From: Chitinophaga sp.
GTDB lineage: Bacteria > Bacteroidota > Bacteroidia > Chitinophagales > Chitinophagaceae
DNA length: 64,000 nucleotides
Reading direction: 5' to 3'
NCBI RefSeq assembly: GCF_019236475.1
Contig: NZ_JAFAIX010000009.1
Coordinates: 310,001-374,000, forward strand
Numbering within the stretch: the first letter of the stretch is position 1; each line of letters begins with the position of its first letter. The notes beneath the pieces were generated by a model. The model was not told where the DNA came from and ran no database searches. It saw only the letters and a list, made by a program, of their open reading frames with translations. A program made the translations under genes and the position numbers. Of the stretch, positions 7,266 through 15,282 are shown in pieces.

Positions 7266-8366
7266 TTAGCAGTTCGCAAGAAATTGTTGCTGAATGAAAT
7301 CGGTTACTGCAACGAGGTCTTGGGTATCTTGGTACACTTTCAGTTGCCTATCGGCGCCAGTTCCATTTTCGAGGATGCGGGCGGTGGCACTGAGAATTTC
7401 CCGGCTGCCTAAGTCATCTACCACATCGTCAATGAAGTCGAGCAGTTCAAAGATGAGTGCCCTGGCATTCACTTCCATTTCCTTACCGAAATCGATTAGG
7501 TTGCCCTCGATGCCATAACGGGAAGCCCGCCATTTATTTTCGTTGACGAGAGCCCGGTTATAGATAATGAAGTTCAAGTTCTGCATGCGGAGCTTATAGA
7601 TCTTAGCACATACGGCTTGGAACAATCCAGCAATGGTGATGGTATCGTCTAGGGTTAAAGGCACATCACAGATCCGGAATTCCACGGTGTTGAAGAAAGG
7701 ATGTACGCGCAGGTCCCACCATACTTTTTTGGCATTGTCTATACAGTTGGTTTTCACCAGGAGCTGGATATAACGATCGTATTCTTCAATGCTGCTAAAG
7801 TAATCCGGGATACCGGTACGAGGGAATTTATCAAAAACCTTTGTGCGGAAGGATTTAAAACCGGTATTCCGGCCTTCCCAGAAAGGGCTGTTGGTGCTTA
7901 ATGCAAATATATGCGGTAGGAAATACCTAACGGAATTAGCGATGTGTAGTGCCATATCCCGACTTTCCATGCCTACATGTACGTGCAGGCCAAAAATGAG
8001 ATTGGAGCGTGCGGCATCCTGCATTTCGTTGACGATTTCGAAATAGCGGGGATTATCCGTAATCAATTGCTGTTGCCAGTGGCTGAAAGGGTGAGTCCCG
8101 GAAGCGCCGATGCTGAAGCCAAGATCCCCGGCAATCTGCGCGATGGTTTTACGCAGGAGGGCTACATCTTCGCGGGCATCGTGGATATTATTACAAACGC
8201 GGGTGCCTACTTCCACTACTGCCTGGTGAAATTCTGCTTTCACCTGGTCGCGGATAACCTTGTGGGCATGTTCCACAATTTTTTGTTCATGCGATCTCAA
8301 CTCCCTGGTTACGGGGTCCATCACCATGTATTCTTCTTCTATACCCACTGTGAACGCATTGTACAT
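7266..8366 (-). CDS. Carboxylate-amine ligase, GCS2/YbdK family
   Basis: A 366-residue member of the glutamate-cysteine ligase type 2 family, which belongs to the glutamine-synthetase-like fold and joins a carboxylate to an amine using ATP. Motifs are VGIEEEYMVMD (7-17), GASGTHPFSHW (87-97), FGLHVHVGM (125-133) and NTVEFRICD (226-234), which carry the expected metal and nucleotide ligands. Length is normal for YbdK-like proteins. Family members often have only weak gamma-glutamylcysteine synthetase activity, so the true substrate may be another amino acid. It sits in the middle of the operon with two ATP-grasp genes and an amidotransferase, which points to stepwise amide-bond formation. Confidence 0.92.
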   Translation of the reverse strand: MYNAFTVGIEEEYMVMDPVTRELRSHEQKIVEHAHKVIRDQVKAEFHQAVVEVGTRVCNNIHDAREDVALLRKTIAQIAGDLGFSIGASGTHPFSHWQQQLITDNPRYFEIVNEMQDAARSNLIFGLHVHVGMESRDMALHIANSVRYFLPHIFALSTNSPFWEGRNTGFKSFRTKVFDKFPRTGIPDYFSSIEEYDRYIQLLVKTNCIDNAKKVWWDLRVHPFFNTVEFRICDVPLTLDDTITIAGLFQAVCAKIYKLRMQNLNFIIYNRALVNENKWRASRYGIEGNLIDFGKEMEVNARALIFELLDFIDDVVDDLGSREILSATARILENGTGADRQLKVYQDTQDLVAVTDFIQQQFLANC

Positions 8367-8433
8367 AAAGTGCTCCTATCGTTTTTAATTTATACAAATG
8401 TATGTCGGGAAATCAATCGGGTGTAATTTTTTT

Positions 8434-9369
8434 CTATTTATCAGGATGGATAAATTTTCCCCAAGTGAGGTTGTCTTTTCCGGGTTCCTGTGCGATGGCT
8501 CTTTCTATGGCATATTCGGCGCTTATTTCCACGATCCATTCGAAATTCTTTTTTCCAATGGAGTGAATATCGGCATCGGGAGCAGGATTGCAAAAGTCGA
8601 TTGCATAAGGTACATCCCCTCTGACGGCAAATTCCACGGTATTGAAATCGTATCCCAGGTGTTGGTTCAATGCCAACGTATCCCGGGTAATTTCATCCAA
8701 CACAGCCTGGGGCGTGTCGAAATCAGCATGGTAACGCTCGTGATGCTGATGACGGGGATTGTAGGGCATAATATGCACATGTTTCCCGCCAATACAGTAA
8801 CAACGGTAGTAGGAAGTGAAATCGATCTCCTCCTGCAACATCATGACTAATTGACCTGTTTCCTGGTGGATATTGTAAAACTCTTGTTTGTCGTTCAATC
8901 GGAATACGTTCTTCCAACCGCCGCCATCAAAGGGTTTGAGGTAGGCAGGAAAGCCTACATAGTCGAAGATGGCATTCCAACTGAGGGGGTAAATCAAATT
9001 GCGAAATGATTTATCGGAGGTATTGTCCGGCAACTGAAAAGAGGGGAGCAGTGCGGTTCTGGGCACGCGTACACCAATTTTTTCTGCGAGGGCGTTATTG
9101 AAAAATTTATCGTCGGCGCTCCACCAGAACGGGTTGTTGATAACGGCGGTTCCAGAAGCGGCGGCATTTTTTAGATAAGCCCGGTAGAAGGGTACATCCT
9201 GGGAAATACGGTCTATGATCACAGCATATCCAGCCGCTTCTCCCTGTAATACTTTGTCGATGGTGACAAATTCTGCGAATATTCCCGGCGGATTTTTCCG
9301 GTTAATAGCGTCTACGAATGCTTGTGGAAAGGTATTTTCCTGTCCGAACAGGATGCCAATCTTTTTCAT
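8434..9369 (-). CDS. ATP-grasp ligase (RimK/LysX/Ddl-like)
   Basis: A 311-residue ATP-grasp enzyme. Visible parts are an N-terminal Rossmann-like segment MKKIGILFGQENTFP, the phosphate-binding strand PAYLKPFDGGGWKNV (141-155), a hinge LQEEID (178-183), and the C-terminal Mg-binding AIDFCNPAPD (256-265). Such enzymes activate a carboxylate as acyl phosphate and couple it to an amine. A His-rich stretch YNPRHQHHERYH (203-214) lies before the last domain. Its gene begins three bases after the stop of the upstream esterase, so the two are very likely co-translated. The substrate cannot be named. Confidence 0.88.
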   Translation of the reverse strand: MKKIGILFGQENTFPQAFVDAINRKNPPGIFAEFVTIDKVLQGEAAGYAVIIDRISQDVPFYRAYLKNAAASGTAVINNPFWWSADDKFFNNALAEKIGVRVPRTALLPSFQLPDNTSDKSFRNLIYPLSWNAIFDYVGFPAYLKPFDGGGWKNVFRLNDKQEFYNIHQETGQLVMMLQEEIDFTSYYRCYCIGGKHVHIMPYNPRHQHHERYHADFDTPQAVLDEITRDTLALNQHLGYDFNTVEFAVRGDVPYAIDFCNPAPDADIHSIGKKNFEWIVEISAEYAIERAIAQEPGKDNLTWGKFIHPDK

Positions 9370-9372
9370 GTG

Positions 9373-10080
9373 TTACCTGATTAATGAGAGATAGCGAGGA
9401 AGCATATTACGCCATGCTGGCCAGTCGTGGGTACTTTCCGGACGTATATCCAGCCAATGGTTGATATCCTTCCTGGTCAGTATGCCAGACATATTTTCAT
9501 TCTGTGTGCGGGTAACATCGTTGTCGGCGACGCCGAGAATGATACCCATACGCCAGAGGGCTTCGTGTTGATTGTCGCGTATAAAATCCACGGGATTACT
9601 ATAATAGACTTGATCGTCATAATAGCCATCCAGCCTGGATTTTATATCAAAAATGCCGCTGAGGGAGAAAAGATAAGATACAATTTCCGGATGACGAAAT
9701 GCAAAAGAGGTGGCATGAAATCCGCCGAAACTGCAACCAGCAGTGATAACCCGGGTATGGCCTGTTTCGGTAGTCATCCTCGGATATATTTCTTCCAGCA
9801 GGAGTTTGTCATAACGTTGATGGTTATACGCTCTTTCAGCGGGTGTGATGTCTTTGTTGTACCAACTACTCGTGTCATAACTATCCGGGCAATATACCCG
9901 AACAATTCCTTCGTCAATAAACCAACTGATAGCCTCTATGAGGCCTCTGTCTTTACTTTCATAATATCTACCCATGGAGGTAGGAAACAATAGGAGCGGA
10001 TAGCCAGCATGCCCGAACACCAACATTTCAAATTCCTGGTCTATGTTGGGGGAATGCCATTTATAGAAATTTTCAATCAC
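9373..10080 (-). CDS. Esterase D-like alpha/beta hydrolase (first gene of the amidoligase operon)
   Basis: A 235-residue alpha/beta-hydrolase of the esterase-D group. The nucleophile is Ser117 in AGCSFGGFHA; the probable catalytic His is His218 in ESTHDWPAW; LGVADND (182-188) is where the acid usually lies. No signal peptide is seen, so it should be cytoplasmic. It is the first gene of the minus-strand operon and ends three bases before the ATP-grasp gene. A role in removing or transferring an acyl group from the amide product, or deprotecting a substrate, is inference from context. Confidence 0.88.
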   Translation of the reverse strand: MIENFYKWHSPNIDQEFEMLVFGHAGYPLLLFPTSMGRYYESKDRGLIEAISWFIDEGIVRVYCPDSYDTSSWYNKDITPAERAYNHQRYDKLLLEEIYPRMTTETGHTRVITAGCSFGGFHATSFAFRHPEIVSYLFSLSGIFDIKSRLDGYYDDQVYYSNPVDFIRDNQHEALWRMGIILGVADNDVTRTQNENMSGILTRKDINHWLDIRPESTHDWPAWRNMLPRYLSLIR

Positions 10081-10142
10081 GGTGCAAGCTTTGTCTAAAT
10101 TTAAAAAATGTTTCGCGAATTGAATATGCGTACCTTCAATTT

Positions 10143-10913
10143 ATGATCTGGAATGATTTCGTTTATGCACCCGGACTGGACCGGGAGGTGCTCCTGGATA
10201 TTTACCAGTTCAGCGAACAGCCGAAAACATTGCTGCTGTTGAATGACGGACAAGAAGTTCGGAAAATGGATATGGCTGCATTATTGGATAACCTACGATT
10301 GCCAGTGGCGGTTGTGGCTATTCATGCAGGTCCAGCGCGATTGCAAGAATACGGCATCGCATCTCAACCCGATTACAACGGAGATGGCGCTAAAGCCGGC
10401 GCCTATACTACGTTTATCAATACCGTTTTACTTCCCGCCCTCTATAATCGTTTTCCTGATTGGAAACCCTTACCAGTGGCCTTTGCAGGCTTTTCCCTGG
10501 GAGGTTTGTCCGCCCTGGATATCGTTTGGCACCATCCGGATATTTTTTCCTTTGCTGGCGTATGTTCTGGCTCCCTTTGGTGGCGAGATGTGCCACTGGG
10601 CCCCGATTACAGCGATGCCAATAACCGTATCATGCACCGATTGATCCGCCAAAGTGCCTATCAACCTGGATTACAGTTTTTCTTCCAATGTGGCACCGAA
10701 GATGAAACCGCTGATCGTAACGGGAATGGCATCATAGACAGCATTGATGATACCAAAGATCTGATCCAAGAGTTGTTATCCAAAGGATATGAAATGGATA
10801 AAGACCTGTGGTATTATGAAATTGCCGGGGGCAGACACGATGCTATCACCTGGGAAAAAGCCCTGACGGCCATGTTGTTGTTGCCTTTTTTCAATGGTCC
10901 GGATAGAAAATAA
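10143..10913 (+). CDS. Esterase with EF-hand-like loop, divergent to the amidoligase operon
   Basis: A 256-residue alpha/beta-hydrolase distantly like the other esterase here. Ser118 lies in AGFSLGGLSA and His232 in GGRHDAITW. Between them is DRNGNGIIDSIDD (191-203), which matches a dockerin/EF-hand calcium loop with acidic residues at spacing 1-3-5-9-12. Another acidic turn, DYNGDG (77-82), precedes the nucleophile. No signal peptide is visible. It starts 62 bases from the start of the first operon gene, so a shared control region is likely. TACCTTCA at 10131-10138 resembles a -7 box. Its last 23 bases overlap the convergent OmpA-domain gene. Confidence 0.85.
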   Translation: MIWNDFVYAPGLDREVLLDIYQFSEQPKTLLLLNDGQEVRKMDMAALLDNLRLPVAVVAIHAGPARLQEYGIASQPDYNGDGAKAGAYTTFINTVLLPALYNRFPDWKPLPVAFAGFSLGGLSALDIVWHHPDIFSFAGVCSGSLWWRDVPLGPDYSDANNRIMHRLIRQSAYQPGLQFFFQCGTEDETADRNGNGIIDSIDDTKDLIQELLSKGYEMDKDLWYYEIAGGRHDAITWEKALTAMLLLPFFNGPDRK

Positions 10914-12345
10914 TAATCTCCACTCTTCTGTTTTTCTGCCTACCCTGACTGGTGCTGTTATCTGCTACTGGTATGGATTCTCCCATCCCGTTAATAGCGG
11001 TGATCGCGGTTTGTGGATGTTTTTGTCGCACATAAGCCGCTACAGAGGCTGCTCTGCGCATACTCAGGTCCATATTATACAGTACTGTTCCTTTATTATC
11101 CGTATGACCGGTGATGGCCAGTTGTATGCCAGGAATGTCTGGGATATGGCGAAGAACGCTATCTAACGAGGCATAAAGGTGTTGATTCAATGCGCTGCTG
11201 TCGAACTTGAAAAGAATATCCGGAATAACGAGGGTATCTGTTTTAGCAACAGGTACTGATTCTTCTTTAGCCGGTTGGCAGCTAATGATTTCCACGGTTT
11301 CTATAGAGTCCATTCCAGGGCGCGGATGCGTATATCCTTTTATCACAAAGTCATCAAAGCTGAACCCCCGGTTATAGACCAGGTATTTTGCCACTTCATT
11401 GGCCCGATCAGTGGCGATAATCTCGTTATACTGGGGATTGGCTTTCAAGTAAGAGTAACCCGATATGAAGATTTTCTCTTTGACATCCTCAGGCTTTACC
11501 GTGAACACGCGTCCTAACTGATCTGCATATACGTGATTGATATCTTTACGATTGCTTCTGAAAAATTCGGGGGAGATGGTCACTGTATCACATTTACCGC
11601 TATGCTGAATTACCCGCAAAGGTAGTTGCAGCTTGGGTTTGAGAGCGGCTTGGTACAAAGAGGTGCTGGGACGTGCATAGGAATGCCGCCAGCGGTCGTT
11701 GTACAGGAGTTTACGGATACTATCGGCCATAGTGGCGTTGTAGGCCTGGCCGTCTAAGGGCGTGATGGCAATACTATCAATATAGCAATAGAGGTCGCGG
11801 GCATTTTTAGGAGAAGAAGGTGCACTGAAATTCCCCATTACGAGGTAGGCATAATTATCTGCTGCCGTGAAGGTGGCCGTTGATTTTATCCATCCTTCCT
11901 TTGGTTTATCGGGAGTGGATTTGGTGAGATGGATAGTAGGCGTAGCGGCCAGTTGTACTGGAATGTCCTGGAAGGTTTCAGTGGTATCCAGTTTTATGTC
12001 AAGGAAAGTTGATGCATTTGATGTATTGAGCCAGAATACTTCCAGTTGATAACGGGTACCTTTCCGTAATGGATTGAGCAACTGCGTTTTATAATAAGGC
12101 CGAAAGCTGGTATTGGCGCGGTTTTCCATGATCAGGGTAATGGAATGATTGTCAGACGCGGTTTCCCCATCATAGATAACTTTACTGAAAAAGGGGGCGG
12201 TGGGATACCAGGCTCTTGGCGCACATCTGGCGGCATATTCGATGCAAATGTTAACTTCATTGAAACCGGGATTGGGAAGCAGATTTTGTGCAGATACGCT
12301 CGTACAGATGCAAAACAACAACAACGTGGTAAGGATAGATTTCAT
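10891..12345 (-). CDS. OmpA-family outer-membrane/peptidoglycan-linking protein
   Basis: A 484-residue exported protein. Residues 1-19 form a signal peptide ending in SVSAQ. The N-terminal 200 residues begin NLLPNPGFNE, a carbohydrate-binding-like beta-sandwich opening common in Bacteroidota surface proteins. The C-terminal domain (about 365-480) is a complete OmpA-like peptidoglycan-binding domain: ILFKFDSSALN, ITGHTDNKGT, and NRRVEIIIF. It likely anchors a surface or periplasmic module to the wall. Its 3' end overlaps the convergent esterase gene by 23 bases. A second, degenerate OmpA-like segment with NPQYNEIIATDRANEVAKYL lies around 300-335. Confidence 0.88.
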   Translation of the reverse strand: MKSILTTLLLFCICTSVSAQNLLPNPGFNEVNICIEYAARCAPRAWYPTAPFFSKVIYDGETASDNHSITLIMENRANTSFRPYYKTQLLNPLRKGTRYQLEVFWLNTSNASTFLDIKLDTTETFQDIPVQLAATPTIHLTKSTPDKPKEGWIKSTATFTAADNYAYLVMGNFSAPSSPKNARDLYCYIDSIAITPLDGQAYNATMADSIRKLLYNDRWRHSYARPSTSLYQAALKPKLQLPLRVIQHSGKCDTVTISPEFFRSNRKDINHVYADQLGRVFTVKPEDVKEKIFISGYSYLKANPQYNEIIATDRANEVAKYLVYNRGFSFDDFVIKGYTHPRPGMDSIETVEIISCQPAKEESVPVAKTDTLVIPDILFKFDSSALNQHLYASLDSVLRHIPDIPGIQLAITGHTDNKGTVLYNMDLSMRRAASVAAYVRQKHPQTAITAINGMGESIPVADNSTSQGRQKNRRVEIIIFYPDH

Positions 12346-12421
12346 AAGGGTACTGATTAGCGTCTAAACGTGACAAAATCCGGTTTTATTTTAACAGCGG
12401 CTCGGATTTTAAGATAAATAT

Positions 12422-12429
12422 TAAATTCG
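12422..12429 (+). promoter_or_regulatory. Possible -7 element before the Lgt-like gene
   Basis: TAAATTCG differs from TAnnTTTG at one base and lies 8 bases before the TTG start. No convincing -33 element was found at the expected distance, so this is a weak call. Confidence 0.25.
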
Positions 12430-12436
12430 TAAAAAC

Positions 12437-13207
12437 TTGAAAACCTTGCAGTTTCCAGTAACTCTTCCAATTGGATCAACCCATTTGCCCCTTCATGCAC
12501 TGACGGAAACCTTGGGTATGTTCATCGGTTTCAGATTCTTTTTATTGCTGAAGAAGCGTCAGGGAGACGCGGTTACTCCGTCCAATCGCATCTGGGCTAT
12601 TATAGGAGCTATTTTTGGCGCACTCTTCGGCAGCCGATTGTTGGGGGCACTGGAAAACCCACCCGAACTCGCGTCTGCCCATAATATCTTACTCTACGTC
12701 TATGCTAGCAAAACCATAGTGGGCGGCCTTCTCGGAGGACTCGCAGGTGTAGAGCTCACCAAAAAGCTGATAAAAGAAACCCGATCCACCGGTGATTTAT
12801 TTGTTTATCCGCTGATACTTGCCATGATGATAGGACGTATCGGGTGCTTTAGCATGGGCGTGTACGAAGAAACCTATGGTTTGCCTACTACGCAGCCATG
12901 GGGCATGTACCTCGGCGATCAGTACCTCCGACATCCTGTAGCCCTATACGAAATCTTATTCCTCGGACTGTTGTGGATTTCGCTGGCATTGCTGGATAGA
13001 AAGGTAGTATTGGTTCAGGGGGCGCGATTTAAGCTGTTCATGGTTGCTTATTTATTATTCCGTTTCTTACTCGATTTCATAAAACCCGGTTACAGGTTTT
13101 CTATTGGTATAGGATCTATACAGATAGCCTGTTTGCTGGGATTACTATATTATCTCCCGGATTTCATTATACCGGGCCGACTCATTGAAAAACGCCATTA
13201 TGCCTGA
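12437..13207 (+). CDS. Lgt-like integral membrane protein (diverged prolipoprotein diacylglyceryl transferase fold)
   Basis: A 256-residue polytopic protein of about seven membrane segments. It has the Lgt signature order: a GG-rich segment (96-104), MIGRIGCF (131-138), RHPVALYE (165-172) and FRFLLDF (208-214). True Lgt transfers diacylglycerol from phosphatidylglycerol to lipoprotein Cys. Against E. coli Lgt as I recall it, the Arg of GRIG and of RFLxxE are kept, but the Asn after GRIG is Cys137, the essential His of the first motif is replaced in VGGLLGG, and the final Glu is Asp213. It therefore probably acts on another lipid. The start is TTG, since the first ATG is residue 28. It overlaps the radical SAM gene by 8 bases, implying coupled translation. 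Confidence 0.75.
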   Translation: MKTLQFPVTLPIGSTHLPLHALTETLGMFIGFRFFLLLKKRQGDAVTPSNRIWAIIGAIFGALFGSRLLGALENPPELASAHNILLYVYASKTIVGGLLGGLAGVELTKKLIKETRSTGDLFVYPLILAMMIGRIGCFSMGVYEETYGLPTTQPWGMYLGDQYLRHPVALYEILFLGLLWISLALLDRKVVLVQGARFKLFMVAYLLFRFLLDFIKPGYRFSIGIGSIQIACLLGLLYYLPDFIIPGRLIEKRHYA

Positions 13208-14630
13208 AAAAAATTACACCTATTATGATTTCACATTGAGCATTTGCAGTACTTGTTTACGCAGAGCAGATGCCAAAGTGATCTTCGAAGACGGAAAAGT
13301 GTTTATGGTAAAACGCTGTCCGGAACATGGAATGGAAAAAGTACTGATTGCGACGGATATTGAGTATTACAAAAATACCCGTAACTACAACAAACCTTCT
13401 GAAGCACCTTTAAAAACCAATACCAATACGCATTACGGATGCCCTTATGATTGCGGATTATGCCAGGATCATGAACAGCATTCTTGTTTGAGTGTTATTG
13501 AACTGACAGACAGATGTAATCTCACCTGTCCTACCTGTTATGCAATGTCCAGTCCGCATTATGGCCGTCATCGTACATTGGAGGAGATCGAGCAGATGTT
13601 GGATATCATCGTTGCCAATGAGGGGCAACCGGATGTGGTACAATTGAGTGGAGGAGAACCGACGCTGCATCCTCAGTTCTTCGAGATATTGGATATTGCC
13701 AAACGTAAGCCTATACGACATCTGATGGTCAATACCAATGGTATTCGTATTGCGAAAGACAAGGAATTCACTGCCCGCCTGGCTACCTATATGCCTAATT
13801 TTGAGATCTACTTACAATTCGATTCTTTCCGACCGGAAGTGCTGGAACGTATGCGTGGTAAGGATTTGACGGATATACGCAAACAGGCGCTGGAAAACCT
13901 GAATGAAGTAAACCTCAGTACAACACTGGTGGTTACGCTCCAGAAAGGGCAAAATGAAGATGAGATGGGGGCTATTATTGATTATGCCCTGAAGCAGCGT
14001 TGTGTGCGTGGCGTTACATTCCAGCCGGTACAGGTGGCGGGCCGTACGGATGATTTTGATCCTGCTACCGATCGTATAACGTTAACGGAAGTACGTCAGC
14101 GGATATTGGAGCAGTCGCCCATCTGGCAGCCGAATGATATTATTCCGGTTCCTTGTAACCCGGATGCATTGGCGATGGCGTATGCCCTGAAAATTGACGG
14201 GGAGGTCTTTCCGCTCACCCGTTATGTAGATCCGGCGGTTTTGCTGAATAACGGAAAAAATACGATTGTATATGAACAAGACGAGCGTTTGCATCAGCAT
14301 GTGCTGAAGATCTTCAGCACGGGGATTTCCACTGATGCCGCTGTCAATGATATGCAGTCGTTATTATGTTGCTTGCCGCAGATACAAGCGCCCGGACTGG
14401 ATTATACCAACCTATTCCGGATAGTGATTATGCGTTTTATTGATGCTTATGATTTTGATGTCAGGGCGATTAAGAAGTCTTGCGTACACATTGTACATAA
14501 AGATGGGCGCATTATTCCATTTGAGACCATGAACCTGTTTTACAGGGACGACAAAGAGGAATACCTGAAAGCATTGCAGATGGAAATGGGTGGCCCAAAG
14601 CGGATGGTATCTCCCGATATAAAATCATAA
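13200..14630 (+). CDS. Radical SAM enzyme resembling the tetraether lipid synthase (Tes/MJ0619) family
   Basis: A 476-residue enzyme. In order it has an N-terminal metal ribbon, C16-x2-C19 and C40-P-E-H-G; an auxiliary cluster motif C81-x3-C85-x2-C88 (CPYDCGLC) with C96 nearby; the radical SAM motif CNLTCPTC (C106, C110, C113); and SGGEPT (150-155). The C-terminal CVHIVHKDGRIIPFETMN is also typical of the family. Archaeal members join lipid tails carbon to carbon. The ATG at 13200 overlaps the stop of the Lgt-like gene; an earlier in-frame TTG is less likely. The pairing with a lipid-handling membrane protein suggests a lipid substrate, but this is inference. Confidence 0.82.
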   Translation: MPEKNYTYYDFTLSICSTCLRRADAKVIFEDGKVFMVKRCPEHGMEKVLIATDIEYYKNTRNYNKPSEAPLKTNTNTHYGCPYDCGLCQDHEQHSCLSVIELTDRCNLTCPTCYAMSSPHYGRHRTLEEIEQMLDIIVANEGQPDVVQLSGGEPTLHPQFFEILDIAKRKPIRHLMVNTNGIRIAKDKEFTARLATYMPNFEIYLQFDSFRPEVLERMRGKDLTDIRKQALENLNEVNLSTTLVVTLQKGQNEDEMGAIIDYALKQRCVRGVTFQPVQVAGRTDDFDPATDRITLTEVRQRILEQSPIWQPNDIIPVPCNPDALAMAYALKIDGEVFPLTRYVDPAVLLNNGKNTIVYEQDERLHQHVLKIFSTGISTDAAVNDMQSLLCCLPQIQAPGLDYTNLFRIVIMRFIDAYDFDVRAIKKSCVHIVHKDGRIIPFETMNLFYRDDKEEYLKALQMEMGGPKRMVSPDIKS

Positions 14631-14938
14631 AGCCTATGTATATTTTTAGGATGGTTGTTTTGATGACCGGAATACCGCTAGGCTTAGCTGTGATTTTCAT
14701 TTCTACCAAGGAGTTGGAAGGGCTGATAGCAACGGCAATACTGGCGGAGGTAGTGATACCTTCATATATCCTTGGAGCGCTCATACTGGCATTCCTGCGA
14801 AAGAAGGAAATAGCCCAAGCTATGGGATGGAGTGTAGGAATTTTATTGTTGATAGGGTTCTCTTTTTTGGGGCTGCTGGGAATAATGTAGGCAGACAGCA
14901 ATGGTTATTATCTCCCAATATAAAATTTAAAGTTTATG
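14609..14938 (+). repeat. Footprint of a 300-bp tandem duplication
   Basis: TATCTCCCGATATAAAAT (14608 onwards, the last codons of the radical SAM gene) recurs as TATCTCCCAATATAAAAT at about 14909, each followed by a similar leader ending in TATG. The two small membrane genes that follow are paralogues, so unit length is about 300 bp. Confidence 0.75.
14636..14890 (+). CDS. Small membrane protein, copy 1
   Basis: An 84-residue hydrophobic protein with a likely two to three membrane helices. It shares MTGIPLGxA near the N-terminus and a matching second half with the gene at 14936. The ATG lies six bases after the radical SAM stop, so it is probably in the same operon. No known family was recognised. 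Confidence 0.6.
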   Translation: MYIFRMVVLMTGIPLGLAVIFISTKELEGLIATAILAEVVIPSYILGALILAFLRKKEIAQAMGWSVGILLLIGFSFLGLLGIM

Positions 14939-15205
14939 AATAATTTCTGGAAGATGACATGTTATATGACCGGCATCCCGCTGGGAATAGCGTTGTTATT
15001 GGGTCTTGTTGGTGGAGAGGATGGATTGGCATCCGCGGCAATTATGGGATTGGCGTTGATACCTATTTATTTTTTTACTATGATCATACTGGCGATTATG
15101 GGTAAGGCGGATGCGGCAAAAGCCATGGCATTGAGTATGGGGTTAATGTTGTTGATTGGGTTATCTATCTGTGGCGCGGTGATGTCTGGGATGAATTTTC
15201 ACTAA
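14936..15205 (+). CDS. Small membrane protein, copy 2
   Basis: An 89-residue paralogue of the preceding gene, with the shared MTGIPLGIA segment, a central IPxYF/Y hydrophobic stretch and a K-x-x-x-AMA/GxS segment. Its 30-base upstream region repeats the 3' end of the radical SAM gene and the first small gene's leader, showing that it arose by a tandem duplication of about 300 bp. Function unknown; a regulator or accessory subunit of the membrane enzymes upstream is possible. Confidence 0.6.
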   Translation: MNNFWKMTCYMTGIPLGIALLLGLVGGEDGLASAAIMGLALIPIYFFTMIILAIMGKADAAKAMALSMGLMLLIGLSICGAVMSGMNFH

Positions 15206-15226
15206 TTATCGTAGTGGCTATAAACG

Positions 15227-15265
15227 AAAAGCGGCTGTATCACTTGATACAGCCGCTTTTTTTAT
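15227..15265. terminator. Bidirectional terminator
   Basis: AAAAGCGGCTGTATCA (15227-15242) pairs with TGATACAGCCGCTTTT (15245-15260), followed by a T-run. It separates the small membrane gene from the convergent Oar-like receptor. Confidence 0.9.
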
Positions 15266-15282
15266 GGAGATTGAAATAAATC

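Noticed and set aside
9427-9993. A 188-codon open frame antisense to the first esterase
   Set aside because: It overlaps the catalytic Ser region of a clear alpha/beta hydrolase and has no promoter or motif of its own.
10891-10913. Frameshift or assembly error where the esterase and OmpA genes overlap
   Set aside because: Both proteins end normally for their families; a 23-base convergent overlap needs no error to explain it.
12437-13207. Naming the membrane protein lgt
   Set aside because: Key Lgt residues are replaced, and it is translationally coupled to a radical SAM gene rather than standing as a housekeeping gene.
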